A stretch of DNA of 35,129 nt. It comes from Myxococcales bacterium (lineage in GTDB: Bacteria > Myxococcota_A > Polyangia > Haliangiales > Haliangiaceae). The notes beneath the pieces were generated by a model that worked only from the letters and a program-made list of their open reading frames with translations, did no database searches and was not told where the DNA came from. Below are positions 1 through 8,593 of this stretch, piece after piece (within the stretch, counting starts at the first letter, position 1; the number at the start of each line of letters is the position of its first letter). The stretch lies in assembly GCA_028287115.1 (NCBI GenBank), contig JAQBQF010000061.1:1-35129 (forward strand). Reading direction: 5' to 3'. A program made the position numbers and the translations under genes.

Positions 1-330
1 CGAAGGCAGCGCGCGACAGCTGGGCTGGTCGCCCGCGAGGCAATTACTCTCGACCAGCTTCGGTGCCGCCGTGCGCTCGCCGAGCCACAGCGCATACCAG
101 CACGACGGATGATCTCCGGCGCGACACGCGTCGAGAAAAGCTGCGGCGGCGTGCGAGACCACCTCGGGCTGCGCGAACGGCCGGTGATAGTCGAGCGGCC
201 AGTCGCTCGCGAGCTCGCGCTTCGCTTGCTCGACGAGCAACTGGGGAGAATCCCCATGGTTCTGCAGCGGAGCGATCGGTTCCGGCCGCCCACCGCACGC
301 GACAAGCCCGATCAGCAGCCAGCGATTCAC
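1..330 (-). CDS. Partial Cys-rich lipoprotein with Sel1-like repeats (runs off left edge)
   Basis: The frame is open for 110 codons from a GTG at 330 to the window edge. The GTG overlaps the TGA stop of the DUF4157 gene in a GTGA, which argues for translational coupling and a real gene. The product begins [14 protein letters not shown], a short lipoprotein signal with a lipobox (LVAC, Cys11), so it should be anchored to a membrane. Two units of the type C-x2-GD-x2-SC follow ([17 protein letters not shown], then [13 protein letters not shown]), the pattern of Cys-paired Sel1/TPR-like repeats common in myxobacterial lipoproteins. The C-terminal part lies outside the window. Function is unknown; its coupling to the eCIS-like pair upstream suggests, as inference, an accessory envelope role. 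Confidence 0.7.
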   Translation of the reverse strand, partial: MNRWLLIGLVACGGRPEPIAPLQNHGDSPQLLVEQAKRELASDWPLDYHRPFAQPEVVSHAAAAFLDACRAGDHPSCWYALWLGERTAAPKLVESNCLAGDQPSCRALPS

Positions 331-1616
331 TTCGCGTACTTCTTGAGATCTTTGGTCGCGGCGTAGAGCGATGCGTACTGATCCTTCAGCAGGTCGTTGC
401 TGCCGACGTCGGTCTCGAGCGCCTCGACCTCCGCGACCACCTGGCTGACGTGACCATGATGCGCCTTGGCGCCGGTACCGGCCGCGTCGAGCTCCTGCTT
501 CGCGTTCTTCACGAACATCGAGGTCTGCCGCACGTCCATCTTGAGCTGATCGCCACCGGTCTTGCTAGCCGTGCGCCCGGCGTGCGCATTCGCGAGCGCC
601 GCGTCGAGGTTCGCCTTGATCGCGTCGGATGCGAAGTCGTGGCCCTTGTCGGGGGTCGGAGCATCCTTATTCGCGGCGAGGTCGCTGATGTGGTCGACGC
701 CGAGCTTGTTGTGAATCGTCAGCAGCATCTGCGGGATATCGTCCTGGCGGATTCCCATCGGGACGTTGTGCTCGGCCGTGTAGTTGACTGCCTGACTCAC
801 CGAGAACTTGAACTTCTCGTACGCGCCGTCGACCATCGCGAGATCGCGATGCAACTGGCTCTTGCGGGCCGCATCGAGATCCGGAATCCCGTTCCAGAGC
901 CTCTCGACGCCGCCTTTGACTCTGTTGTAGTCGGCCATGATCTCGTCGGCCTGCGAGGAGACGCCGCCCGGCAGGTCCGTGCGGTGGATGCGCGTGTTTT
1001 CGATGCTCGCCGCCGCCTCGTGCATCTGCTTCGCGACGTGAATCAGTTGCGCACTCACGGCCGCGTAGCCACCTTGCCGCGCGGTCTCGTGCGCTTCCTT
1101 GCGCTCGGCTGCGTCGGCGTCTTCCGGCGCCTTCTTGAACTGGACGACATTGCCGGCCGGCATCGCGCCCTTCGACGGTCCACCGAGCATCTCGGCGGCC
1201 GACTCGCCTTGGACCACACGATCGGCAACCGCATCGGCGTGCTTCTCGTGATCCCCGGTGCCGCCGTACGTATTGATGCCGCGCGCTTGCTGCACGACGT
1301 GCGCCGCTTCGTGCGCGGCCGTGTGCAGATCCGGCTGGCGATCGAACACGACGTTGTTGCCCGTCGCGTACGCCGTCGCGCCCATCTGCTTCGCCGAGTC
1401 ACCGCCGACGTGCGCGCGGATCGACGAGACGTCGTGACCGGGCCCAAACGACGCCTGGATCTTGTCCGCGTGCGGAATCAGGCCTGCTTCCTGCTGGAGC
1501 CCTGCGTTCGAGGCACGACGCGACACCGCAGGATCGTGTTCCGCCTCGAGATCGACCTCTCCACCACGCTGCTGTGCCAGTTGTTGATCGTTCGACTGGC
1601 TGTGTTGTCTCGTCAT
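327..1616 (-). CDS. DUF4157 (eCIS core domain) protein
   Basis: 429 aa. Residues about 45-135 match the DUF4157/eCIS core family: an [15 protein letters not shown] region, then HEAAH at 102-106 (an HExxH zinc-protease-type motif) inside [13 protein letters not shown], then [11 protein letters not shown]. In this family the domain is usually the conserved N-terminal part of proteins encoded beside contractile injection systems, and the rest is variable. Here residues 170-429 are predicted mostly helical, rich in Ala/Lys/Asp, without Cys pairs, and I recognise no toxin fold. There is no signal peptide. The start is supported by a good Shine-Dalgarno (AAAGGAG, 8 bases upstream) placed in the end of the AAA gene, whose stop is one base away. 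It could be a cargo, a loading factor or a cytoplasmic metallopeptidase; the sequence does not decide. Confidence 0.85.
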   Translation of the reverse strand: MTRQHSQSNDQQLAQQRGGEVDLEAEHDPAVSRRASNAGLQQEAGLIPHADKIQASFGPGHDVSSIRAHVGGDSAKQMGATAYATGNNVVFDRQPDLHTAAHEAAHVVQQARGINTYGGTGDHEKHADAVADRVVQGESAAEMLGGPSKGAMPAGNVVQFKKAPEDADAAERKEAHETARQGGYAAVSAQLIHVAKQMHEAAASIENTRIHRTDLPGGVSSQADEIMADYNRVKGGVERLWNGIPDLDAARKSQLHRDLAMVDGAYEKFKFSVSQAVNYTAEHNVPMGIRQDDIPQMLLTIHNKLGVDHISDLAANKDAPTPDKGHDFASDAIKANLDAALANAHAGRTASKTGGDQLKMDVRQTSMFVKNAKQELDAAGTGAKAHHGHVSQVVAEVEALETDVGSNDLLKDQYASLYAATKDLKKYAK

Positions 1617-1617
1617 C

Positions 1618-3603
1618 TCACAAGCTCCTTTGAGGTTGGCCCCGCGACGCTACTGTATCGGAAATCATGTGGCCCATCGCGCGATACTCCGCGCGGGCTG
1701 CACGAATCAAGTAGTCCTGGGTGATCTTCGGCGCGTGATCGGCGGCCGCCAGGAATGCCGCCGAGATCGCCGCGTTGCGAATGTTCGCACCGCTCATCTT
1801 TGGAAACAGTTGCGACAGCTCCTGGTGATCGACGTCGTCGTCAATCGGCGCCGAACCGGTCGTGGTCTGGCGTTGCCAGAGCCGCGCGCGCTCGTCTTCA
1901 TCGGGTGTCGCGAACACGACGTGCGACGCCAGCCGCCGCTTGAGCGCGGTATCGATCGCAGTCTCCAGGTTGGTCGTCAGGATCGTGATCCCACCGAACG
2001 CCTCGACCCGCTGCAACAGGTAATTGACTTCGAGGTTCGCGTAGCGATCGTTGGCGCCTTTGACATCGCTCGTGCGCTGACCGAACAGCGCATCCGCCTC
2101 GTCAAACAGCAACAGGCCGTGCCCCTCGTCCGCGGCATCGAAGACGCGCGCGAGGTTCTTCTCGGTCTCGCCGACCCACTTCGAAGTCACCTTGCTGAGA
2201 TCCACTTGATACATTTCGAGGTCGAGCTCGCGCGCGATCAGGCCTGCGACCATGGTCTTGCCGGTCCCCGGAGGACCCGAGAACAAAGCTGGTACGCCCG
2301 CGCCTCGCGCAATCTTCCGCCGATATCCCCAACGATCGAGCACTTGTTGGGCATGCCGGATCCGTCCGATCAGGGCCGAGATGAGGTCGCGAATGTCATC
2401 GGCGATTACCAGGTCGTCCCAGGTCTGGTTGATCTCGACGCGCGTGGCCAAACCGCCCAGTCTTTCCGCGATGTTGTGTCGCAACCCTCGAGCCAGCTCG
2501 ACGTCGCCGAGCGGCGTGCCGGCTGGATGTAGGATCTGTAACGACTCGACCGCACGCCGGATCGCGGCCGGCCCGACCCGGTACCGATGTGCGAGAGATG
2601 TCAGGTCCCCCTTCATCGGGGCGCCGATCGACTCCAGCGCACTCGTCCACAATGCCGTCCGCAACCCGGTCTCCGGCACATCCCAGGTGATTCGCGCGAT
2701 CGCCCGGCTCGTACCCAGATCGACGCCGGGCACGGTTGACGTCGCGACGATCGGGCCGTCGATGCTGTCGATGAACGCGCCGATCACTCGTCGAGGCTCG
2801 CGATCGTCCCCAAGCGCGTAATCGACGTTCGCGAGCACCGGCAAGATCGTACGCAGCGATCCTTCACGCCGCAGCGCGAGCAGCGAATCGCGCATCCGAT
2901 CCATAGCGAGCTTAGAAAAATCGAGCACGACCAGCTCGCGTCCGGTCGCCTTCGCACACGCCGTCACGCGCCCAGATCCGAGCGGCCCTTCGATCACGAC
3001 CAACGGCCGAGCGCTGCGCTCGAGTGCATCCGCGAGCCGCTGCATCGTCGCGCTCTGCGCCGCATCGTGCAGCACGCCTTCCGGTACGCGCACCGTCACG
3101 AGGGGCTCGATCGAGGTCGCTTCTCCGAGCAGAAAGCTCACGAGCCGTGGCGACGCTACGTACGCCCGCGCCGCCGGCGACACCTGCTCGGTCTCGACGA
3201 GCAGCCCATCTCCGACCAACGGATTCGGCGATGCGAGCCAGTGTGCCAGCCGCGCGCCCGAATCGCCGTCGAGCTCGGCCAGCATCGAGTACACCGCCGG
3301 GCTCAGACCCCGCCGAGCATGTGCACCACCGAGTGCTTCGAGATGCGACACGATGCGTGCATCGATCGAGCATGCGACCACTGCCCACACCAGCTCGACG
3401 TGCTCCGGGCGCAGCGATAGCCGTCGCGCGAGCTCCACCATGTTCGCACCATCGCCCTCGCTCGAGATCTCCCGATCGATCTGCACGCCTCTCTCGCGCG
3501 CCGCTGCCGCGAGCTCCGGCATGTTCTCGACAACCGCCCGCGCCCGCACCGCTTGCTGGTACGTGCGCCCGAGGCGACGCTCGAATGCGCGAGGATGGTC
3601 CAC
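1618..3603 (-). CDS. AAA+ ATPase, eCIS-associated type, with a degenerate first ATPase domain
   Basis: 661 aa. The N-terminal 170 residues are helical. A first AAA-like domain (about 170-370) has GPLGSGRV at 206-213, where the Walker A lysine is Arg, so it probably does not hydrolyse ATP. The second AAA domain (about 395-630) is intact: Walker A GPPGTGKT at 443-450, Walker B LLLFDEAD at 497-504, sensor-1 TTN near 543-545 and Arg residues in KRRLA near 556. This arrangement matches the AAA ATPases found in eCIS loci (Afp15/PVC15-like), thought to help particle assembly or cargo loading. The directly following DUF4157 gene, one base away, supports the assignment. The nearest upstream gene (rimI) ends 94 bases before it, so this is probably the first gene of its transcript. 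Cytoplasmic; no membrane segment. Confidence 0.85.
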   Translation of the reverse strand: MDHPRAFERRLGRTYQQAVRARAVVENMPELAAAARERGVQIDREISSEGDGANMVELARRLSLRPEHVELVWAVVACSIDARIVSHLEALGGAHARRGLSPAVYSMLAELDGDSGARLAHWLASPNPLVGDGLLVETEQVSPAARAYVASPRLVSFLLGEATSIEPLVTVRVPEGVLHDAAQSATMQRLADALERSARPLVVIEGPLGSGRVTACAKATGRELVVLDFSKLAMDRMRDSLLALRREGSLRTILPVLANVDYALGDDREPRRVIGAFIDSIDGPIVATSTVPGVDLGTSRAIARITWDVPETGLRTALWTSALESIGAPMKGDLTSLAHRYRVGPAAIRRAVESLQILHPAGTPLGDVELARGLRHNIAERLGGLATRVEINQTWDDLVIADDIRDLISALIGRIRHAQQVLDRWGYRRKIARGAGVPALFSGPPGTGKTMVAGLIARELDLEMYQVDLSKVTSKWVGETEKNLARVFDAADEGHGLLLFDEADALFGQRTSDVKGANDRYANLEVNYLLQRVEAFGGITILTTNLETAIDTALKRRLASHVVFATPDEDERARLWQRQTTTGSAPIDDDVDHQELSQLFPKMSGANIRNAAISAAFLAAADHAPKITQDYLIRAARAEYRAMGHMISDTVASRGQPQRSL

Positions 3604-3697
3604 GGAGCTGCCACAGTAGTGCAGCCCGTCGGCCGGCGGAAGACGTTAGAACACTCCTGACGCAACGACCGTGGGCTAGGCCTTGGATCCGGCGAAG

Positions 3698-4141
3698 CTA
3701 CAGATCGAGGAGCATGACGAGCGCGTCTTCGCCATCGCCCTGGTAGTAGCCTTTGCGCACGTGAACGGTGCGGAAGCCGGCGCGTTCGTAGAGCGCGATC
3801 GCCGGAACGTTCGAACGCCTGACCTCGAGCGTCGCGAGCGTGCAGCGCTCCGAGCGGCCTCTCGCAAGTGCGTGCTCGAGCAGCCGCTTGCCGATGCCGC
3901 GGCCGCGAAAGTCGGGGTGCGTCGCGATCGCGAGGATGTGAACCTCGCCGGCAACTACCCAGTAGTCACAGTACGCACGCGCGTGACCGGCCAACCGAGC
4001 GAGCTCGACATAGGCCCACCCGCGATCGAGCTCGTCCCGCCACGTCGCGCGAGGCCACGCCCCCTTGAACGAATGTTGTTCGATCTCGTCGAGCACGTCG
4101 AGATCGGCGATCGTCGCAGCCACGATCGCGAGGTCATCCAC
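3698..4141 (-). CDS. rimI: Ribosomal protein alanine N-acetyltransferase RimI (GNAT)
   Basis: About 147 aa from a GTG at 4141 (VDDLAIVAATIADLD...). A longer reading from 4171 would run deep into engB and adds a Pro/Arg-rich stretch unlike the family. The acetyl-CoA loop of GNAT enzymes is present (HPDFRGRGIGKRLLEHAL), followed by the RimI-type signature EVRRSNVPAIALYERAGF, so acetylation of the N-terminal alanine of a ribosomal protein (S18 in E. coli) or a close N-acetyltransferase role is likely. The GTG overlaps the engB stop by 8 bases, so translation is probably coupled. It is the last gene of the cytochrome-engB-rimI unit. Confidence 0.85.
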   Translation of the reverse strand: MDDLAIVAATIADLDVLDEIEQHSFKGAWPRATWRDELDRGWAYVELARLAGHARAYCDYWVVAGEVHILAIATHPDFRGRGIGKRLLEHALARGRSERCTLATLEVRRSNVPAIALYERAGFRTVHVRKGYYQGDGEDALVMLLDL

Positions 4142-4727
4142 TCTTCGCCTCGGCGAGGCCCAGCACGGCACGCCACACGGCGTCGATGCCGTCGTTGTCC
4201 TGCGCCGAGACGGGAAGCGGATCGCGGCGGAGCCCGAGGTCCTTCTTGACCTTGGACACCTCGAGCATGCGCTTGTTCTTCGGGAGCTTGTCCGACTTCG
4301 TGAGCGCGACGACGAAAGGTGTCTGCTTCTGCTCGAGCCACGGGACGAAGTCGAGCTCTTCGTCCTGGATGCCGCGCCGGATATCGACGAGCAGCAACAC
4401 TCCCGCGAGTGATTTTCGCGTCGCGAGATACGACTCGATCAGCGGCCGCCAGCTGTCGCGCGTGGCCTTGTTGACCTCCGCGTAGCCGTAGCCGGGAAGA
4501 TCGACGAGCTGGAACGGATACTTGTGAAGGATCTCGAACCAGTTGATGAGGCGCGTGCGGCCCGGCGTGCGCGAGGTACGCGCGATCGCCGTTCCGACCA
4601 GCGCGTTGATCAGGCTCGATTTTCCGACGTTCGAGCGGCCAACGACTGCGATCTCGGGCGAGCCCTCGGCCGGAAACTCGTCTGGCTTGGCTGCCGAGAT
4701 GATGAAGCGCGCGCTGACTTTGCTCAT
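4134..4727 (-). CDS. engB: Ribosome biogenesis GTPase EngB (YsxC/YihA)
   Basis: 197 aa, usual length for the family. G1 is GRSNVGKSSLINAL, G3 is DLPGYGYAEV, and G4 is TKSDKLPKN, the motifs of the TrmE-Era-EngA-EngB GTPases; the GRSNVGKSS form and the DLPGYGYA form are typical of EngB. It binds GTP and helps late assembly of the large ribosomal subunit. The start ATG overlaps the stop of the multiheme cytochrome gene in an ATGA, and its own stop overlaps the rimI GTG. The pairing of two ribosome-linked genes (engB, rimI) makes sense; the cytochrome upstream is unexpected. Confidence 0.97.
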   Translation of the reverse strand: MSKVSARFIISAAKPDEFPAEGSPEIAVVGRSNVGKSSLINALVGTAIARTSRTPGRTRLINWFEILHKYPFQLVDLPGYGYAEVNKATRDSWRPLIESYLATRKSLAGVLLLVDIRRGIQDEELDFVPWLEQKQTPFVVALTKSDKLPKNKRMLEVSKVKKDLGLRRDPLPVSAQDNDGIDAVWRAVLGLAEAKSG

Positions 4728-5179
4728 GGATGGACTTTGGAAACCGGATGCACGGGTGCGGTGGGATCGAAAGGCTTACCCCGAGTCGCGCGCGTGTGGC
4801 ACTGCATACACGAGGCCGCCCGCAACTTCGGCGTCGAGAGGTCGAGCATGCCGAGCGCGAGCGCGACCGGCCGATCGCGCATGAGGTCGTCTTCGGCGTA
4901 CGCGGCCCCTGCCCCATGGCACGCCTCGCAGCCGACCTCGACGGCGATCGCACGTCCGGCCGGCGCTTCGCCGGTGCCATGACACGCGAGACATCGTGCC
5001 TCGGGCCGCGCGGCGAACCGCGAGCGGGTCATCGCATGCGGCGTGATCTGCCAGGCGGCGAGCTCGGCGGGGTGACAGCTCCCGCAGGCGGCGCTCCCCG
5101 TCCAATCACGTTGTGAGGCGAGCGCAAACGGTGCGAGTGCCGCAACCATTGCGAGCGCTGGCGGAAGCTTGCCGATCAC
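4724..5179 (-). CDS. Exported tetraheme cytochrome c
   Basis: 151 aa from a GTG at 5179, with an N-terminal signal peptide (about 1-22, hydrophobic Ala/Leu/Val core, likely cut near ASQ). Four CxxCH haem-attachment motifs are visible at residues 32-36, 63-67, 84-88 and 124-128, so the mature periplasmic protein should carry four c-type haems. Spacing resembles small cytochrome c554-like / multihaem domains; no catalytic domain is visible, so electron transfer is the likely role and the partner is unknown. It is divergent from the CoaE-SDR gene, and its stop overlaps the engB start by four bases. A downstream Met (residue 11) could be an alternative start but would leave a very short signal sequence. 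Confidence 0.85.
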   Translation of the reverse strand: MIGKLPPALAMVAALAPFALASQRDWTGSAACGSCHPAELAAWQITPHAMTRSRFAARPEARCLACHGTGEAPAGRAIAVEVGCEACHGAGAAYAEDDLMRDRPVALALGMLDLSTPKLRAASCMQCHTRATRGKPFDPTAPVHPVSKVHP

Positions 5180-5226
5180 GGATGCAGGCTACCCCGCCTT
5201 TGTCCGGTCGTGGTAACTGGAACAGC

Positions 5227-6984
5227 GTGACGCACGTGATCGGGTTGACGGGTGGGATCGCATCCGGCAAGAGCATGGTGGCTCGGATGCTGGTCGAGCG
5301 CGGCGCAGCGGTGATCGACGCCGATTTACTCGCACGCCAGGTCGTCGAGCCCGGGCAACCCGCACTCGCGGAGCTCGTCGCCCGCTTCGGTGCCGCGATC
5401 CTGACCGCGGATGGCCAGCTCGACCGCAAACGATTGGGCGCGATCGCGTTTGCCGATCCGGCAGCGCGTGCCGACCTCGGGCGGATCACGCACCCGCGGA
5501 TCGCTGCTGCAAGCCAGCGCGCGATCGCCGCGTGGGCCGACGCCGGCGCGAAGGTCGTGTTCTACGAGGCCGCGCTGCTCGTCGAGAATCGTGCCCACAC
5601 CGGGATGTCAGGGCTCGTCGTCGTGGCGACGCCCAACGAGATCCAGGAGGCGCGGCTCGTGTCTCGCGATGGGCTGTCGCTCGAAGAAGCACGCGCGCGC
5701 ATCGCGGCCCAGGCGCTGCTCGCCGACAAGCTCGCGGTCGCGACCTGGGTCGTCCACAACACCGGCGATCTGCCGGCGCTGACGCGCGAGGTCGATCGGG
5801 TCGTCACCGAGATCGAGACCAAGTACGGCTCGATCCGCGCACCGAGCAGTGCGACCTCATCGAAACCGAGCAGCTCGCCGGCCACCTCGCGTGAAGTCGC
5901 GCTCGTCACCGGCTTCCCGGCGTTCACGGCGCGGCGCATGATCGCGAAGCTCCTCGCCGCCGAGCCCGACACCAAGATCTACGTGCTCGCCCGCGACAAG
6001 TTCGCGGCCGACGCCGACCACCTGCTCGATTCGCTGCGCGCCCACGATCGTGCGGAGGTCTTGATCGGCGATGTCTGCGATATGGATCTCGGCCTGTCGA
6101 GCGCCGAGTACCGCTCGCTGTCCAAGGACCTGACGTGGATCCACCACCTCGCCGGGATCTATTTCATGGGCGTCGACGACGAGACCGCTCGGCGCGTCAA
6201 CGTCGTCGGCACGCGCACGGTGCTCGATCTCGCGCGCGACGCGGGACGACTCGAGCGCTTGGTGCACTGGTCCACGGCGATGGTCTCGGGCGACCGCAGC
6301 GGCATCGTCTACGAAGAAGATCTCGACAGCCGTCAGAAATTCCACAACGCCTACGAGCGCACGAAGTACGAGGCCGAGCGTCTCGCGCGTTCTGCGATGC
6401 GGCGGCTACCGATCACGATCATGCGACCGTCGATCATCGTCGGTGACAGCCAGACCGGTGAGATCGACAAGCTCGACGGCCCCTACTACCTGATGGTGCT
6501 GATCGCGACGAACGCCTCCGGGTTGCGGCTGCCGATGCTCGGGCGAGGCGACGCCCCCCTCCATCTCGTCCCGATCGACTACGTGATCGATGCGGCGTGG
6601 CAGAGCGCCAAGAGCCTTGGTGCGGCGGGCAAGACCTTCCATGTCGTCGATCCGAATCCGATGACCGCACGCGCCGTGTTCGAAGCGGTCGCCGAGCACG
6701 CGAACACCGAGAAGCCCCGCGGCCACATTCCGCGGCCGCTCGCGCGAGCCGTGTTGCGGACGCCGGGCCTGTCGCGTCTCGGGCGCGGGCCCCTCGCGTT
6801 CCTCGACATGCTCGATCACACCGTCCACTACGATTCTTCGAACACGACACAGGCACTGACCGGAACGACGCTGCGGTGTCCCCCGCTGTCCGAGTACTTA
6901 CCGACGCTCGTCCGTTACGTCCTCGACATCTCGCGCAGCGCGCCGATTCCCGAGCACGAAGAAGTCGCCGATCCGCTCGACTGA
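5227..6984 (+). CDS. coaE: Dephospho-CoA kinase fused to extended SDR (NAD(P)-binding) domain
   Basis: About 585 aa from a GTG at 5227 ([16 protein letters not shown]), the start that fits CoaE proteins; in-frame starts at 5113 and 5182 add a tail without family support. Residues 1-200 are a complete CoaE: P-loop GGIASGKS at 9-16, the [10 protein letters not shown] segment at 31-40, ITHPRI near 87-92 and the lid helices; it phosphorylates dephospho-CoA in the last step of CoA synthesis. A Ser/Pro/Thr-rich linker (about 203-222) leads without a stop into an extended SDR domain: [10 protein letters not shown] (228-237) in the place of the TGxxGxxG loop, [16 protein letters not shown] at 349-350, catalytic YERTK (Tyr376, Lys380) and MRPSIIVGD. 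This part resembles NAD-binding thioester-reductase/male-sterility-like proteins. No start codon with a ribosome site lies at the junction, so a single fused polypeptide is expected. Confidence 0.88.
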   Translation: MTHVIGLTGGIASGKSMVARMLVERGAAVIDADLLARQVVEPGQPALAELVARFGAAILTADGQLDRKRLGAIAFADPAARADLGRITHPRIAAASQRAIAAWADAGAKVVFYEAALLVENRAHTGMSGLVVVATPNEIQEARLVSRDGLSLEEARARIAAQALLADKLAVATWVVHNTGDLPALTREVDRVVTEIETKYGSIRAPSSATSSKPSSSPATSREVALVTGFPAFTARRMIAKLLAAEPDTKIYVLARDKFAADADHLLDSLRAHDRAEVLIGDVCDMDLGLSSAEYRSLSKDLTWIHHLAGIYFMGVDDETARRVNVVGTRTVLDLARDAGRLERLVHWSTAMVSGDRSGIVYEEDLDSRQKFHNAYERTKYEAERLARSAMRRLPITIMRPSIIVGDSQTGEIDKLDGPYYLMVLIATNASGLRLPMLGRGDAPLHLVPIDYVIDAAWQSAKSLGAAGKTFHVVDPNPMTARAVFEAVAEHANTEKPRGHIPRPLARAVLRTPGLSRLGRGPLAFLDMLDHTVHYDSSNTTQALTGTTLRCPPLSEYLPTLVRYVLDISRSAPIPEHEEVADPLD

Positions 6985-7008
6985 TCGGGTCCGCGCTCGC
7001 CCCAGATC

Positions 7009-7138
7009 AACCGCCAAGGCGCAGAGGCGCCAAGGTCAGAGGAAGAGATGATCTATTGAATCGATCACGCCTGGGCGACATGACTTGTCCGATCAAAACC
7101 ACTTGGATCTGTCTTGGCGCCTCGGCGCCTTGGCGGTT
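7009..7138. repeat. Long inverted repeat between convergent genes
   Basis: Left arm 7009-7035 and right arm 7112-7138 are reverse complements over 27 bases with two mismatches, one of them at the arm tip. They are separated by 76 bases. Each arm is itself made of two CGCCAAGG-type units around GCGCAGAGGCGC, so short internal pairing is also possible. It lies between the ends of the CoaE-SDR gene (plus) and the FHA activator gene (minus), where a two-way transcription stop or a mobile intergenic repeat would be tolerated. There is no T-run typical of an intrinsic terminator. Confidence 0.85.
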
Positions 7139-7180
7139 CGTCCGATCCGCCGTGTCTGATGAGAACGAAACCGTCAACCT

Positions 7181-7198
7181 CGCCGAGGTCCGCCAAGG
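7181..7198. repeat. Degenerate partial copy of the inverted-repeat unit
   Basis: The stretch CGCCGAGGTCCGCCAAGG resembles the inner half of the arms of the inverted repeat at 7009-7138, with one base inserted. It lies 43 bases beyond the right arm and before the stop of the FHA activator gene. It could be the remnant of a third unit or chance similarity in GC-rich sequence. Confidence 0.4.
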
Positions 7199-7228
7199 AT
7201 TGCGATCCGCGGGCATTCGTCAGTCGCG

Positions 7229-8593
7229 CTAGTCCGAGGCTTCGTCGTCCGCCGTGCCCTTCGTGCGCAGGCCGGCGCGCTCGAGCAGTTTGTAGAGGAA
7301 CTTCCGTTCGAGACCGGCGATGCGAGCTGCCTGGGACAAGTTGCCGCCGGCGCGCTGAACGAGATCCTGAAGATATTCCTTCTCGAACCGCGCGACGAGC
7401 TCGTCTTTCGCCGCGTGAAACGGCCGATCCGCACGAAACGCCGAGCCTTCGTCGGGAGCTGCGCTGGTCGGGCGCAGCACGATGGGAATCGATTGAAAAT
7501 CATCGTCGGGACCCGCGAGCGCGACCGCGCGCGTGACCACGTTGCGAAGCTCGCGCACGTTGCCAGGCCAATGATAACGCTCGAGCCGCTCGAGCGCGGC
7601 GCCGCCGACCTGCGACGCGAGCTGCGGTGCACCGGCACGCTCGAGAAATGCCGCGACGAGGCGAGCGAGATCGCCGGTGCGTTGGCGCAGCGGAGGCACG
7701 TGAATCTCGACGACCGCGAGCCGGTAATACAGGTCGCCGCGGAAGCCACCGCGCGAGACCTCGCCGAACACATCGCGGTGGGTCGCGGCGACGATCCGGA
7801 CGTCGTACTTCTCGGGCTTGCGCGCGCCGACGGGGACGACCTCGCCCGCCTCGAGCATCCGCAACAGCTTCGGCTGCAGCGACACCGGGAGATCGCCGAT
7901 CTCGTCGAGAAACAGCGTGCCACCATGCGCCGCCGCGAACGCGCCCTGCCGATCGCCGGCGGAACCGGTGAACGCGCCTTTGACGTGACCGAACAGATCG
8001 CTCTCGATCAGCGTCTCGGTCGAAGCTCCGCAGTCGAACACGACAAACGGGCCGTCCTTGCGGGGCGACGCATCGTGAACACCGCGCGCCATCAGCTCCT
8101 TGCCGGTGCCGCTCTCGCCGAGGATCAACACCGGCGCGGACGACTTCGCCGCACGCTCGAGGATCGCGAACACCTGGCGCATCGCGATCGAAGAGCCGTA
8201 GAGCGCGCCGAACTTGTCGCTCGCCGACGGTGGAATATCGACGACCTCGTCGGCCGGCATGAGCTGCAGCAGGGTCTTGCCGATCCGGATCGCGACACCG
8301 GGCGGCGCGACGACCTTGCCGACGGCGACGCCATCGATCACCGTGCCGTTACGCGAGCCGAGATCCGAAATCGCGAAGCCCTGCGCGGTCGGGATGATCG
8401 AGCAGTGACGCCGCGACACGAACGAATCCGTGAGCTCGACATCGCACGCCTTGTCCGTGCCGATCACGACGCCGGCCGCAGGGAGATCGAGCTCCATGCC
8501 GCGGTCCGGACCGTCGACGACTCGCAGCTGCGCCGTCCGCGCGGCCACGCGCGCTATCGTCGCGTTCGTGACGCGTGTGACGAGCAGGCTCAC
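7229..8593 (-). CDS. FHA-domain sigma-54 dependent activator (NtrC-like) with Fis HTH
   Basis: 454 aa from a GTG that overlaps the argG stop (GTGA). Residues about 22-113 form an FHA phosphothreonine-binding domain (GTDKACDVEL, SRRHCSI, DLGSRNGT). Residues about 130-365 are the AAA+ activator domain: Walker A GESGTGKE at 159-166, the loop that contacts sigma-54 reading GAFTGS at 206-211 (consensus GAFTGA), Walker B GGTLFLDEIGDL at 224-235 and the arginine region RGDLYYRL at 285-292. A Fis-type helix-turn-helix (GNLSQAARIAGLERKFLYKLLERAGL) closes the protein. Such proteins, abundant in myxobacteria, read Ser/Thr-kinase signals through FHA instead of a receiver domain. Targets are unknown. It is the last gene of the minus-strand run, coupled to argG. 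Confidence 0.95.
   Translation of the reverse strand: MSLLVTRVTNATIARVAARTAQLRVVDGPDRGMELDLPAAGVVIGTDKACDVELTDSFVSRRHCSIIPTAQGFAISDLGSRNGTVIDGVAVGKVVAPPGVAIRIGKTLLQLMPADEVVDIPPSASDKFGALYGSSIAMRQVFAILERAAKSSAPVLILGESGTGKELMARGVHDASPRKDGPFVVFDCGASTETLIESDLFGHVKGAFTGSAGDRQGAFAAAHGGTLFLDEIGDLPVSLQPKLLRMLEAGEVVPVGARKPEKYDVRIVAATHRDVFGEVSRGGFRGDLYYRLAVVEIHVPPLRQRTGDLARLVAAFLERAGAPQLASQVGGAALERLERYHWPGNVRELRNVVTRAVALAGPDDDFQSIPIVLRPTSAAPDEGSAFRADRPFHAAKDELVARFEKEYLQDLVQRAGGNLSQAARIAGLERKFLYKLLERAGLRTKGTADDEASD

Noticed and set aside
63..1724. Long plus-strand open frame opposite the DUF4157 gene
   Set aside because: It is Arg/Val-rich with no family motif, and lies exactly antisense to a protein with clear DUF4157 motifs. 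GC-rich codon use keeps the opposite frame open.
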